A stretch of 64,000 bases of DNA, from the NCBI GenBank assembly GCA_035347995.1, contig DAOPQD010000004.1, forward strand, positions 11,266 to 75,265, read 5' to 3'. The position numbers were made by a program, and so were the translations under genes. Source of the DNA: JAAZNO01 sp012798275 (GTDB lineage Bacteria > Chloroflexota > Anaerolineae > B4-G1 > SLSP01). Positions within the stretch are counted from its first letter, which is position 1. The number at the start of each line of letters is the position of its first letter. Shown piece by piece: positions 34,036-42,879 of the stretch. The notes under the pieces were generated by a model. That model saw only the letters and a program-made list of their open reading frames with translations, had not been told where the DNA came from and ran no database searches.

Positions 34036-34063
34036 TGGACTCTCACGTCAGTTAGGCTATAAT
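34036..34063 (+). promoter_or_regulatory. Promoter of dnaE
   Basis: TGGACT (34036-34041), 16 bp, TATAAT (34058-34063), with a leader of about 27 nt before the dnaE ATG. Confidence 0.6.
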
Positions 34064-34096
34064 GAAGGCATCTCCGCTGAAGGGTGGAGCCGGGAC

Positions 34097-37000
34097 ATGC
34101 CAGAGTTTGTACACCTGCACACACACACAGAATATTCCCTGCTCGACGGATTGAGCAGCCCCAAGGCCCTGGCCGAACGCGCTGCCGGGCTGGGTATGAA
34201 CGCGCTGGCCATCACCGATCACGGCGTGATGTATGGGGCGGTGGATTTCTACAAGGCGTGCAAAGCCGTCGGCATCAAACCCCTCATCGGCATGGAAGCC
34301 TATGTCGCGCCGGAGTCCCGCTTCAGCCACGACCGCGCCGACGGCAAAGCCTATCACCTCATCCTCCTGGCGCAAAATCAACAGGGATACCGCAACTTGC
34401 TCGCGCTGGCCAGTCTGGCACAGCTGGAAGGCTTCTATTACAAGCCGCGTGTGGATAGAGAAGCGCTGGCGCAATACAGTGAGGGGCTGATCGCGCTGAG
34501 CGCCTGCCTGCAGGGCGAGATTCCACGATTGCTGCTCGAAGGTCAGGAAGAACAGGCCCGCGAGGCGGCGCGCTGGTATCAAGAGCATTTCCCCGGGCGT
34601 TTCTACCTGGAACTCCAGAGTCACGCCATCCCCGAACAAGAACGCGCCAATGCCCAACTCATCGCCCTGGCCCGAGAACTGGGACTGCCCCTCGTGGCCA
34701 CCAACGACATCCACTACGCGCGCGAGGATCAATACGAAGCGCACGATGTGTTGCTCTGCATCGGCACCGGCAAGCTGGTCGCCGAGGCCAACCGGATGCG
34801 CATGAGCGACAATTCCTATTTCATGCGCTCGCCGCAGGAAATGGCGCAGCTCTACGCGCACGTCCCCGAAGCCTTGGAAAACACGGTGCGCATCGCGGAG
34901 CAATGTAACGTCGAGATTGCCTTCGCCCCGCCCTATCACCTGCCGCAGTTCCCGGTCCCCGAAGCCTACGCCGACACGGCGACCTATCTGCGTCACCTGT
35001 GCGATCAAGGCATGGTGCGCCGCTACGGCCAGGACGCCACCCGCCCGGAATACCGGCAGCGGCTGGAATATGAGCTGGACATCATCCACCGCATGGGGTT
35101 CGACGATTACTTTCTCATCGTCTGGGACCTGTGCCGGGCCGCAGAACGCCGCGACATCTGGTGGAATGTGCGCGGGTCGGGCGCGGGGTCCGTCGTCGCC
35201 TACACCCTGGAGATCACCAACGTCGAACCGTTCAAGAACCGGCTCTTCTTCGAGCGCTTCCTCAACCCCGACCGCATCTCCATGCCCGATATTGACCTCG
35301 ACTTTCCCGACGACCGCCGCGACGAATTGATCACCTATGCGGCGGAACGCTACGGCGCCGATAAGGTCTGCGGGATCATCACTTTTGGGACACTGGGAGC
35401 GCGGGCCGCCATCCGCGACGTGGGGCGCGCTCAGGGCATCCCCCTCAATGAAGTGGACCGCGTCGCCCGACTTGTGCCCAACGTCCCCGGCAAACCCGTC
35501 TCGATCGCCGAAGCGTTGGAGACACTCCCTGAATTGAAAGAGATCTACGACACGACGCCCTACCTGCGCAAACTGCTCGACACCGCGCAGCAATTGGAAG
35601 GCGTCGCCCGCCATGCCAGCACGCACGCTGCCGGCGTCATCGTCTCGGATCGTCCGCTCACCGACTACCTGCCGCTGAACCGCCCCACCAAAAGCGACGG
35701 CGAAACCTACGCCCTCGACCGGGTCTCCCAATGGGCGATGGACGTCGTGGAGGCGCTGGGGATGCTCAAGGTGGATTTTCTCGGCTTGCGGACGCTCACG
35801 CACATGCGCAAGACCTGCGAACTCATCGAGCAAGAACATGGCCGCAAACTTGACCTGAACACCATCCCCTACGAGCGCGTCCCCGACGACCCCGTCAAAG
35901 ACGCCGACGTCAAAGCACTCTACGATCTGCTCGCCAGCGGGGAGACTACCGGCGTCTTCCAGGTAGAAGGCGCCGGGATGCGCCGCACCCTGCAGGAGAT
36001 GCGTCCGTTCCAGTTCCAGCACATCATCGCCGCCATCGCGCTCTATCGTCCCGGCCCGATGGAAAATATCCCCACCTACATCAAGCGCCTGCACGGCGAG
36101 GAACCGATCACTTACCGCCATCCCATCCTGGAAAACATCCTCGACGATACCTTCTCCGTGCTGATTTACCAGGAACAGATCATGCAGATCGCGGTGGAAA
36201 TGGCGGGATACCAGCCAGGACAGGCCGACGAAATCCGCAAAGCCGTCGCGAAGAAGAAAAAAGACCTGATGGAAAAACATCAGCGGATGTTCCGCGAGGG
36301 CGCGCAAGCGCGCGGCATTCCGGCGGAGATCGCCGATGCGGTGTGGGGCGACATCGAATTCTTCGCGCGCTACGGCTTCAACCGCGCGCATGCCACCGAT
36401 TACGCCGTCATCACCGCGCAGACGGCCTACCTCAAGGCGCATTATCCGCTGGAATTCATGACGGCGCTGATGACCACCGAGCGCAACAACGTGGAGAAGC
36501 TCGGCTTCCTCATCGCCGACGCCCGCCGCACCGGGTTGACCGTGTTGGGGCCGAGCCTCAACCATTCGGACGTGGAATTCACCATCGCGCATCAGCCCGA
36601 TGGGCAGCGCGCCATTCGCATCGGCCTGAGCGCCATCAAGAATGTCGGCGAGGAAGCCGTGCGCCTGATCGTGGAGAACCGCAAGAACCAGGGCCCCTTC
36701 ACCTCGCTGGACGACTTTGCCTATCGCGTAGACCTGCGCAAAGTCAATCGCCGCGCCCTCGAATGTCTCATGCAAGCCGGCGCGCTGGACGAATTCGGCC
36801 CGCGTCCCGCCCTGCTCGCCCTCCTCGACACCTTGCTCAATGTCAGTACCCGCACCCACGCGGCGCAAGACGTGGGGCAATTCTCCCTGTTCGGCGATTT
36901 CAGCGAACTCGGCCACACCATCACCCTTCCCCCACAGTACCCTCCCGTCTCCTCGCGCCAGATCCTGGAATGGGAAAAGGAACTGCTCGGCGTGTACCTT

Positions 37001-37783
37001 TCCGAACATCCTCTGGCGCAGCAGGAACGCGAGTTGCTCGCGCTGAGCCTCACGAACACCACGCTGGAGCGTCTGAGCTCCGAGCCCGCCGGGCGACAGC
37101 TCACCGCCCTGGGCATGGTGCAGCGGATTCGGCGCATCACCACCAAGAAGGGCGACATGATGGCTTTTGTTACCCTCGAAGGGCCCGGCGGCGCCGCCGA
37201 GGTCGTCGTCTTCCCGCGCACCTACGAGCGCTGCCGCGAATTGCTCACCGAGGGGCGCGTGCTCGTTGTCAGCGGCAAACTCGACGCGCGGGCGGAGCGG
37301 GAAGACCCTCCCCTGTTGGCCGATTGGCTCAAAGCGCCGCAAGAGTTGCTGCGGCCGGCGGAATCAGCGCCGCCGGCAGAAGATCCCTTCGTGAGGGAGA
37401 CGCCGCCAGTGTATGCACCGGCGCCCCCGGTCACTCGCCCCGCCCCGGCGGAGAGCCCTGCGCGGGTCAACGCCGTGACCGCCGAACTGCCTCCCGAAGA
37501 GCCGCCGGCAGCGCCGGCGACGCTCTGCGTCACCCTGCAGCGCACCGCCAATCTCGAGGCAGATTACGAGCGTTTACGACGGCTCTATCAGGTCATGCAG
37601 GCGCAAGAGGGAGAAGATCATTTCATCATCTACCTGCAGAACGGCGAAGCGCAAGGGCCCAGGCGCGTGCAGTTGACCTTCCCCAATGACCGCACCCACA
37701 TCACGCCGGCGCTGCGACAGCAGCTCGAAGGCCTGGTCGGCCCCGGCAACATCCGCGTGGTGCTGACGAGCGCCGCGGAGTGA
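34097..37783 (+). CDS. dnaE: DNA polymerase III alpha subunit
   Basis: A 1228-aa replicative polymerase. The N-terminal PHP domain starts FVHLHTHTEYSLLDG; the catalytic aspartates lie in MPDIDLDFPDDRRDE (D398 and D400). FFARYGFNRAHATDYAVI marks the end of the fingers region, followed by helix-hairpin-helix elements. An OB fold lies at about 1000-1070 (ALGMVQRIRRITTKKGDMMAFVTLEG). After this comes an unusually Pro/Ala-rich linker (about 1100-1150) and a terminal domain with VQLTFPNDRTHITPALRQQLE. Earlier in-frame codons lie upstream of the promoter, so ATG 34097 is preferred. Monocistronic as far as can be seen. Confidence 0.96.
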   Translation: MPEFVHLHTHTEYSLLDGLSSPKALAERAAGLGMNALAITDHGVMYGAVDFYKACKAVGIKPLIGMEAYVAPESRFSHDRADGKAYHLILLAQNQQGYRNLLALASLAQLEGFYYKPRVDREALAQYSEGLIALSACLQGEIPRLLLEGQEEQAREAARWYQEHFPGRFYLELQSHAIPEQERANAQLIALARELGLPLVATNDIHYAREDQYEAHDVLLCIGTGKLVAEANRMRMSDNSYFMRSPQEMAQLYAHVPEALENTVRIAEQCNVEIAFAPPYHLPQFPVPEAYADTATYLRHLCDQGMVRRYGQDATRPEYRQRLEYELDIIHRMGFDDYFLIVWDLCRAAERRDIWWNVRGSGAGSVVAYTLEITNVEPFKNRLFFERFLNPDRISMPDIDLDFPDDRRDELITYAAERYGADKVCGIITFGTLGARAAIRDVGRAQGIPLNEVDRVARLVPNVPGKPVSIAEALETLPELKEIYDTTPYLRKLLDTAQQLEGVARHASTHAAGVIVSDRPLTDYLPLNRPTKSDGETYALDRVSQWAMDVVEALGMLKVDFLGLRTLTHMRKTCELIEQEHGRKLDLNTIPYERVPDDPVKDADVKALYDLLASGETTGVFQVEGAGMRRTLQEMRPFQFQHIIAAIALYRPGPMENIPTYIKRLHGEEPITYRHPILENILDDTFSVLIYQEQIMQIAVEMAGYQPGQADEIRKAVAKKKKDLMEKHQRMFREGAQARGIPAEIADAVWGDIEFFARYGFNRAHATDYAVITAQTAYLKAHYPLEFMTALMTTERNNVEKLGFLIADARRTGLTVLGPSLNHSDVEFTIAHQPDGQRAIRIGLSAIKNVGEEAVRLIVENRKNQGPFTSLDDFAYRVDLRKVNRRALECLMQAGALDEFGPRPALLALLDTLLNVSTRTHAAQDVGQFSLFGDFSELGHTITLPPQYPPVSSRQILEWEKELLGVYLSEHPLAQQERELLALSLTNTTLERLSSEPAGRQLTALGMVQRIRRITTKKGDMMAFVTLEGPGGAAEVVVFPRTYERCRELLTEGRVLVVSGKLDARAEREDPPLLADWLKAPQELLRPAESAPPAEDPFVRETPPVYAPAPPVTRPAPAESPARVNAVTAELPPEEPPAAPATLCVTLQRTANLEADYERLRRLYQVMQAQEGEDHFIIYLQNGEAQGPRRVQLTFPNDRTHITPALRQQLEGLVGPGNIRVVLTSAAE

Positions 37784-37806
37784 CCTTGACCCCAAAGCGC
37801 GAGCAG

Positions 37807-37834
37807 TTGCCGAAAATTCGGAAGGTGGTATAAT
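37807..37834 (+). promoter_or_regulatory. Promoter of tRNA-Val
   Basis: TTGCCG (37807-37812), 16 bp, TATAAT (37829-37834), nine bases before the tRNA 5' end. Confidence 0.7.
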
Positions 37835-37843
37835 TTCTTCTAC

Positions 37844-37917
37844 GGGCGGTTAGCTCAGTTGGTTAGAGCGCCGCGTTGACATCGCGGAGGCCAGAGGTTC
37901 AAGTCCTCTATCGCCCA
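37844..37917 (+). tRNA. tRNA-Val (GAC)
   Basis: A 74-nt cloverleaf: acceptor GGGCGGT with ATCGCCC (one G-U pair), D-arm TAGCTCAGTTGGTTAGAGC, anticodon stem CCGCG/CGCGG with loop TTGACAT (anticodon GAC, Val), T-arm AGAGGTTCAAGTCCTCT. Discriminator A; CCA not encoded. Confidence 0.95.
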
Positions 37918-38062
37918 CAAACCGGGTCGCAGCAGCGGCCCGGTTTTGCGTCCCCTGACTTGACAAAGCCGCACAAAGATTCACAATGCCCCTCTGCAGG
38001 GCGGCACCGCCACCCCACAAAGGATGGGCCTCTGCCCATCTGTTTCAGGAGCAAGATGACCC

Positions 38063-39748
38063 ATGAAACTACGGACCCACATCCAACGTTGCTGGAGCGC
38101 GCTTTTACTGCTCACCCTCCTCGCGGCCTGCACGCCGCTGTCAACGCCGGGACCGACGGCAACGCCGACACGCACGCCGCGTCCCACCGCCACCCCCACG
38201 CCTGCACCGACGCCCACGCCCTCCCCCACGCCGACGCCGGTTTACCCCGTTCTCGTGGGCTGTAGACCCGACGTCCCCGCGCCAGCCTGCGCCCGCCTCA
38301 AAGCGCGGGTGGAAGCCACAGCGGCTTATTTCGCCTGGAGCGAAACGCCCGAAGTGGCCCAGGTGCAGCTCCGCGTCGGCGCCGACCCCTCCGCATATTT
38401 GCAAGGAGTGTGGACTTTTGCCGTCGCCGTCCCCTTCTTCACCGTGGACGATGACATCACCCTCGCCGATCTGCGCGCCGCGTGGAGTGGAACGCCGACT
38501 GAGACATGGGCGACCCGCCCCCTGCTGCTCACAGCAGATACGGCGCGCGCGCTGCGGGGACTGTTGGGCGAGCCGGCCACCAATGCCTACACACTCGTCG
38601 CGGCGGAGCAACTCCTCGCCGAAGCCGAAGCGCATCGCGGGTGGACGATCCTGCCCTTCGATGAACTCACGCCGCACTGGAAAGTCCTGCGCGTGGACGG
38701 CATCTCGCTCCTCGAAAAGACGCCCGCCATCGCCGATTACCCCCTGACCATCCCATTGGCGCTGGACAGCCCCGCTCGCCCGGAGACGCTGCCGTTGTTG
38801 GAACTGCCGGCCAGCTTCCTCCTCAATCGTGACGAGGAGGCGCTGACTATCCTGGCCATGACCGGCGTCACGGCCATCACCCGGGCGACAGCGCAGCTGA
38901 TGGAAAGGAAGGGAATTACCTATCCGGCGCTGGACATCAAACCATGGTTTGTGGACGCGGACTTCGTTCACGTCAGCGATGAAGTCTCCTTCAAGCCCGA
39001 TTGCCCCGTCGAGGGCAGCGGCAGCATGTCCTTTTGTTCCGATGACCGCTACATCGCGCTGCTGGAAGAGATCAACACGAACATCGTGGAGCTCACCGGC
39101 AATCACCTTGCCGACAAAGGCTCCGACTGGATCCTGCACACGCTGGAACTCTTCCGTGAGCGCGGCTGGCAATGGTTCGGCGGCGGCGAGAATCTGGCCG
39201 ACGCCACCCGACCCCTTAAAATCGAGGCGGGGCCTAACCGGTTGGCCTTTTTGGGATGCAATCCCATTGGCCCCGACTATGATCTGGCCACGGAAGACCG
39301 CCCTGGCGCCGCGCCCTGCGATGACGAACGCATGTTGGAAGAAGTGCGCGCCCTCCGTGCGGAAGGCTACCTGCCTATCGTCACCTTCCAATATCAGGAA
39401 ACCTACGAATACTTCCCGACGCTCAATCAAATGTATGAATTTCGGCGTTTTGCCGAGGCGGGCGCCATCATCGTCCAGGGCAGTCAAGCGCATCAGGCAC
39501 AGACCTTTGAATTCGACGGCGGCAGTTTCATCCATTACGGGCCGGGGAATTTCTTCTTCGATCAGATGTTGAGCCTGGGGACACGACAGATGTTCATCGT
39601 GCGGTACACCTTCTACGCCGGGAGCCTGCACAGCATTGACTTGCGCACGGCCTTGCTAGAGGAATACGGCCGTCCCCGGCCTATGACCACCGAAGAGCGC
39701 CGGAGCTTCCTCGAAATGATGTTCAACCTCAGCCAAGAACTCCAATGA
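38063..39748 (+). CDS. CapA-like metallophosphatase-fold lipoprotein
   Basis: A 561-aa lipoprotein. The signal ends in LLAAC (lipobox), then a TP-rich linker to about residue 60. Residues about 65-200 resemble a periplasmic-binding-like domain (VQLRVGADPSAYLQGVWTFAVAVPFFTVDDDITLADLRAAW). The C-terminal half is CapA/PgsA-like: DADFVHVSDEVSF, EINTNIVELTGNHLADKGSDW, and VQGSQAHQAQTFEFDGGSFIHYGPGNFFFDQ with the family's His and GNF motif. The family is linked to poly-gamma-glutamate capsules, but many members have other roles, and no pgsB or pgsC lies nearby. Probably acts outside the membrane. An intrinsic terminator follows. Confidence 0.85.
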   Translation: MKLRTHIQRCWSALLLLTLLAACTPLSTPGPTATPTRTPRPTATPTPAPTPTPSPTPTPVYPVLVGCRPDVPAPACARLKARVEATAAYFAWSETPEVAQVQLRVGADPSAYLQGVWTFAVAVPFFTVDDDITLADLRAAWSGTPTETWATRPLLLTADTARALRGLLGEPATNAYTLVAAEQLLAEAEAHRGWTILPFDELTPHWKVLRVDGISLLEKTPAIADYPLTIPLALDSPARPETLPLLELPASFLLNRDEEALTILAMTGVTAITRATAQLMERKGITYPALDIKPWFVDADFVHVSDEVSFKPDCPVEGSGSMSFCSDDRYIALLEEINTNIVELTGNHLADKGSDWILHTLELFRERGWQWFGGGENLADATRPLKIEAGPNRLAFLGCNPIGPDYDLATEDRPGAAPCDDERMLEEVRALRAEGYLPIVTFQYQETYEYFPTLNQMYEFRRFAEAGAIIVQGSQAHQAQTFEFDGGSFIHYGPGNFFFDQMLSLGTRQMFIVRYTFYAGSLHSIDLRTALLEEYGRPRPMTTEERRSFLEMMFNLSQELQ

Positions 39749-39770
39749 GGTCGGGCGGTAACGCAAAGAA

Positions 39771-39802
39771 GGCGGGTTTCCCCGTAAGGAAACCCGCCTT
39801 TT
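39771..39802. terminator. Bidirectional terminator between the CapA-like gene and rpsT
   Basis: An 11-bp stem (GGCGGGTTTCC 39771-39781 with GGAAACCCGCC 39788-39798, 6-nt loop) is followed by TTTT on the plus strand and preceded by AAAGAA, which gives a U-run on the minus strand. It serves both convergent genes. Confidence 0.85.
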
Positions 39803-39874
39803 GATGTGTTCGGGTATGTCTACGCTAACAACGCCTGGACATTAGCCCAGAGGGGCCGTCACACCGCGCTAGCA

Positions 39875-40138
39875 TTATTGCAGCGCGTTAATCTGCTTCA
39901 TCAGCCGGGACTTAAGCCGCGCAGCTTTGTTCTTATGAATGATCTTTTTCTTGGCGGCCTTATCCAATTCCCGCGCCGCGCGCGGCATAAGCACCTGCGC
40001 CTGCTCAACATCACCCGCAGCAATTGCATTCCGCACCGACTTGACGGCGCCGCGCATCTCTCCCTTGACATGGCGATTCCGCAGCCATTTGCGGTAAGAA
40101 CTGCGAATTGCCTTCTTTGCTGATTGCGTGTTTGCCAC
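39875..40138 (-). CDS. rpsT: 30S ribosomal protein S20
   Basis: An 87-aa S20, the primary 16S rRNA-binding protein: ANTQSAKKAIRSSYRKWLRNRHVKGEMR... and IIHKNKAARLKSRLMKQINAL. Start: GTG at 40138 is preferred because GGAGGAG lies just before it; the ATG four codons upstream is part of that ribosome binding site. S20 genes often use a non-ATG start as part of autoregulation. A promoter lies about 46 bp upstream. Confidence 0.95.
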   Translation of the reverse strand: MANTQSAKKAIRSSYRKWLRNRHVKGEMRGAVKSVRNAIAAGDVEQAQVLMPRAARELDKAAKKKIIHKNKAARLKSRLMKQINALQ

Positions 40139-40183
40139 TTGCTCCTCCAAAAACTCAATGAATCTATCCCATCACGGGGAAAC

Positions 40184-40211
40184 AGTATACTTGATTTTCG
40201 AATTTTGTCCA
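40184..40211 (-). promoter_or_regulatory. Promoter of rpsT
   Basis: On the minus strand TGGACA (40206-40211), 16 bp, TATACT (40184-40189). Confidence 0.65.
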
Positions 40212-40319
40212 GTTCGGTGTTGCTTGTGTTGAAGTTGCCTTCGCTATATGCGGTTGTGATACATCGAATGCCTTCATTGCTTTTTAATGAAGGATAAATA
40301 GTCGTCATAGTAGAGCAGT

Positions 40320-40760
40320 GGAGGGTGAGGAAAACTCTCTTTTTCCCCCGTGGGTAGGGGGCGATGCGTGAGGGCTGCCTTTATGCAGGAACCCACGCGC
40401 CCTCATGTGGGGGAAAACCTGGGGAAAACTGGCGTCCTCGGCAAAAGGGGTCGAGTGGCTTGTCCGGGGATCTCGCGCCTGGGGAATCTTGGCGCTTCCA
40501 GTAAGCCTCAAAAATGACAAGGGGAAGCTGCGCAAACAAGGCACTTTTCCCCAAATGCCCCTGGTTTTCCACCAAAAAGCCCTGGTTTTCCACAGTCTTC
40601 CGCTGTGGATGGTCTCGTTTCAGTGTCGTATTCTTGGGTTGTCCCCTAGATATAGGGGCCAGCCTGAGCAGCGTCCTTACAAATTGATTCGGACACGTTT
40701 GTGGAAAACTCGAGGGCGTTTTCCACGCTAGCGGGCGTTTCTGAGGCTGAGTTTTTGACC
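40320..40760. other. Candidate replication origin: DnaA-box-like cluster in non-coding region
   Basis: The 700 bp between the divergent rpsT and HTH genes holds no convincing gene. Within 165 bp there are TTTTCCACC (40565-40573), TTTTCCACA (40586-40594), a reverse TTATCCACA-like box (40604-40612, CCATCCACA), reverse TTTTCCACA (40700-40708) and TTTTCCACG (40719-40727). TTTTCCACA differs by one base from the consensus DnaA box TTATCCACA. A small CCCCTA/TAGGGG palindrome (40642-40657) lies between. An exact parS site follows 1.4 kb downstream. There is no dnaA gene in the window and I see no AT-rich unwinding element, so origin function is a hypothesis. Confidence 0.4.
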
Positions 40761-40772
40761 TGTTGGCAAACA

Positions 40773-40800
40773 TTGCTCGTGAAATGGGTTATGTTATAAT
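40773..40800 (+). promoter_or_regulatory. Promoter of the HTH/TPR gene pair
   Basis: TTGCTC (40773-40778), 16 bp, TATAAT (40795-40800), about 60 bp before the ATG at 40861. Confidence 0.6.
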
Positions 40801-40860
40801 GAAGGCAGTAGTGTGCAGCGAGATGCTTTATCAGTTGCTGTTTTCATCTGGAGCGCAAAT

Positions 40861-41535
40861 ATGCCTAACAAACAGATTGTCGAACTGCGTAACCGTATCA
40901 TCGGCGTGCTGGTGCGTGAGGCGCGTGAGCGAGCGCGTGTGACTCAAGAGGAATGCGCTGAAGTCTTGGGGGTGACCTCTGAGCAGCTGGAGGCTTACGA
41001 AGTTGGCGAGACCGCAATTTCCCTGCCAGAGTTGGAGTTGCTAGGGCGATTTCTGGAAATCCCCCTGCACACGTTTCGCTCTGAGCGGGCAGAAGTTGAG
41101 GACCCGCGGGTACAGCTTCCCCGCCCCGAGTTTTTCTTGCCGTTACGGCATCGCATCATCGGTGTTTGCCTCCAGCAGGCGCGGATGGAAGCGGGCCGCA
41201 GTTTGGAGGATTTGGCGGCGGTTTTGGAGCAGCCCGTGGCTCAGGTGGAGGCCTATGAGTTTGGCGAGGCGCCTATGCCGTTCGCCGAACTTGAACTGGC
41301 CGTGCGGGCATTGGGCCTGCCTTTCGATTCCTTTGTGGATCGTGACAGCAAGATTGGCCGTTGGCACACGCTGCAAGCGGATTTTGAGCGCTTCGCCGAA
41401 CTTCCCGGTCCCGTGCGGGAGTTTGTCTCACGTCCCATCAACCTGAGCTATTTGGAGTTGGCGATGAAGCTGTCGCAGATGCCTGCCGGTTCCTTGCGGC
41501 AGATTGCGGAAGCGCTGTTGGAAATCACTTTCTAG
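40861..41535 (+). CDS. Tandem XRE-type helix-turn-helix protein
   Basis: A 224-aa protein with two similar helix-turn-helix domains: RNRIIGVLVREARERARVTQEECAEVLGVTSEQLEAYEVGETAISLPELELLGRFLEIPL (about 7-65) and RHRIIGVCLQQARMEAGRSLEDLAAVLEQPVAQVEAYEFGEAPMPFAELELAVRALGLP (about 95-155). A helical C-terminal part follows. It is probably a DNA-binding regulator that reads a direct repeat, or a membrane-free scaffold. It is co-transcribed with the TPR protein that follows 11 bp later. It lies between the DnaA-box cluster and parS, so a role near the origin is possible but unproven. Confidence 0.8.
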   Translation: MPNKQIVELRNRIIGVLVREARERARVTQEECAEVLGVTSEQLEAYEVGETAISLPELELLGRFLEIPLHTFRSERAEVEDPRVQLPRPEFFLPLRHRIIGVCLQQARMEAGRSLEDLAAVLEQPVAQVEAYEFGEAPMPFAELELAVRALGLPFDSFVDRDSKIGRWHTLQADFERFAELPGPVREFVSRPINLSYLELAMKLSQMPAGSLRQIAEALLEITF

Positions 41536-41546
41536 GGGTGCGTGCC

Positions 41547-42080
41547 ATGAACGCGGATGAATTGCAAAAAGAAGGGTTGCGGTTGTTTCAGGAAGGGCTT
41601 TACGACGAGGCTGCGCAGCGCTTCAGCGAGGCGTTGGAACATTTTGCCGAAGAAGGCCGCGAAATCGAAGCCGGCGAGATGTTGAACAACATCGCGCTCA
41701 TTCGACGCAAGCAAAGCCGTTGGGACGAGGCCATCACGTCATTGGAAGAGGCGCGGCGCGTCTTCGTGCGCCTGGGCGACAAATCCCGCGAGGCGCAGGT
41801 GCTGGGGAATCTGGGAAGCGTGTATGCCTCCATGGGCCGGCGGGAGGAAGCCATCCCCGTCTGGCAGACGGCCATTGCGACGTTCGCGGAGTTGGAGGAC
41901 AACCAGCGACAGGGGGACACCCTGCTGGCCCTGGGCCTGGCGTTGTTCAAGACTAAGCAGCGTGAAGCGGGCTTTGCGGCATATCAGGCTGGGTTACGGC
42001 TGATTGAGAACCCCACTCCCATGCAGAAACTCACGCGCACATTGTTGGCGTTACAGATGCGGGTGTTGGGCGTGCGCTGA
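41547..42080 (+). CDS. Small TPR-repeat protein
   Basis: A 177-aa protein with four TPR-like helical pairs (LQKEGLRLFQEGLYDEAAQRFSEAL; AGEMLNNIALIRRKQSRWDEAITSLEEA; AQVLGNLGSVYASMGRREEAIPVWQTA; GDTLLALGLALFKTKQREAGFAAYQAG). TPRs bind partner peptides. No signal peptide. It follows the HTH gene by 11 bp and probably partners with it. Confidence 0.85.
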   Translation: MNADELQKEGLRLFQEGLYDEAAQRFSEALEHFAEEGREIEAGEMLNNIALIRRKQSRWDEAITSLEEARRVFVRLGDKSREAQVLGNLGSVYASMGRREEAIPVWQTAIATFAELEDNQRQGDTLLALGLALFKTKQREAGFAAYQAGLRLIENPTPMQKLTRTLLALQMRVLGVR

Positions 42081-42100
42081 TTGCGGGGGCGCCGGGTGCA

Positions 42101-42116
42101 TGTTTCACGTGAAACA
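42101..42116. other. parS centromere site
   Basis: TGTTTCACGTGAAACA, a perfect 16-bp palindrome identical to the bacterial parS consensus bound by ParB. Such sites cluster near the chromosome origin. It lies 20 bp after the stop of the small TPR gene in a non-coding gap. Confidence 0.88.
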
Positions 42117-42126
42117 TCTCTGCGTA

Positions 42127-42420
42127 ACGGCTCGGCTGGGGATGGAATCCCCAGCCTGACACGCGCCAAGCGCGCTGAAGCGCGCTGTTTGGGGACGTAG
42201 TGCTGGCGCACATCATCCAAGGATGAAAATGTGAGCCGTGAGCAGCGACGGCGACGGCTCACGGGTCGGCTGGGGCTGGAATCCCCAACCTGCCATGAGC
42301 CAACCGCGCTGAAGCGCGCTGTTTGGGGACGTAGCCGCCCCGGAATTCATTCCGGGGGTCAGGAATTTCAATTTCTGATTCGTGAAATTTGGGTTCATTC
42401 GGGGCCATTTTTGAAGGAGG
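42127..42420. repeat. Dispersed intergenic repeat cluster, locus 1
   Basis: The 346-bp gap between the TPR gene and rplI holds, besides parS, two copies of a unit made of a GGCTGGGG...CCCCAgCCTG inverted repeat followed by CGCGCTGAAGCGCGCTGT and TTGGGGACGTAG (about 42128-42201 and 42268-42336). It also holds a GTGCTGGCGCACA element (42200) and a segment AGGAATTTCAATTTCTGATT through CGGGGCCATTTT (about 42360-42412). The last three components recur at 47.3-47.9 kb. Confidence 0.75.
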
Positions 42421-42426
42421 CGTTCC

Positions 42427-42879
42427 ATGCAGGTTGTGCTGAAATGCGATGTCAAAGGCCTGGGCCAGGCCAATGAAGTGAAGAATGTTTCGGAAGGCTA
42501 TGCGCGAAATTATCTGATCCCGCGCGGATTGGCAATCCCCGCGACGAAGGAATCGCTGGAATGGGTGGCGCGAGAGCAAGAACAGGCGCGGACGCTTGCC
42601 GGGCAGCAGCGTACTCACGCTGAAGCGCTGGCGAGGCGGATCAACGAAAAGCCCCTGCACTTCAAGGTCAAAGCCGGCGAGACAGGACGCATGTACGGCT
42701 CCATTACCTCCAAGGACATCGCTGAAGCTCTCAGTGAGGTGTTGAACACCGAGTTTGACAAGCGAATGATCGAGCTGGAACACCCGATTCGACAGACTGG
42801 AGTGCATCTGGTGGAAATCAAACTTCCCGCCAATGTGAGTGCCCAGGCGCAGGTCATCGTGGAAGCGGAGGATCAATGA
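42427..42879 (+). CDS. rplI: 50S ribosomal protein L9
   Basis: A 150-aa L9: MQVVLKCDVKGLGQANEVKNVSEGYARNYLIPRGLAIPAT in the N-terminal rRNA-binding domain, a long connecting helix, and the C-terminal domain with GRMYGSITSKDIAEAL. GAAGGAGG lies before the start. The usual partners rpsF, ssb and rpsR are absent. The stop overlaps the rodZ-like start (ATGA), so the two are coupled. Confidence 0.97.
   Translation: MQVVLKCDVKGLGQANEVKNVSEGYARNYLIPRGLAIPATKESLEWVAREQEQARTLAGQQRTHAEALARRINEKPLHFKVKAGETGRMYGSITSKDIAEALSEVLNTEFDKRMIELEHPIRQTGVHLVEIKLPANVSAQAQVIVEAEDQ

Noticed and set aside
34052..37342. 1096-aa open frame on the minus strand opposite dnaE
   Set aside because: Antisense to dnaE along its whole length and without recognisable domains; a GC-rich shadow.
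40381..40773. 130-aa minus-strand frame in the rpsT-HTH gap
   Set aside because: Its codons run through the DnaA-box-like repeats, it has no ribosome binding site, and its composition is not protein-like. The region is better read as non-coding.
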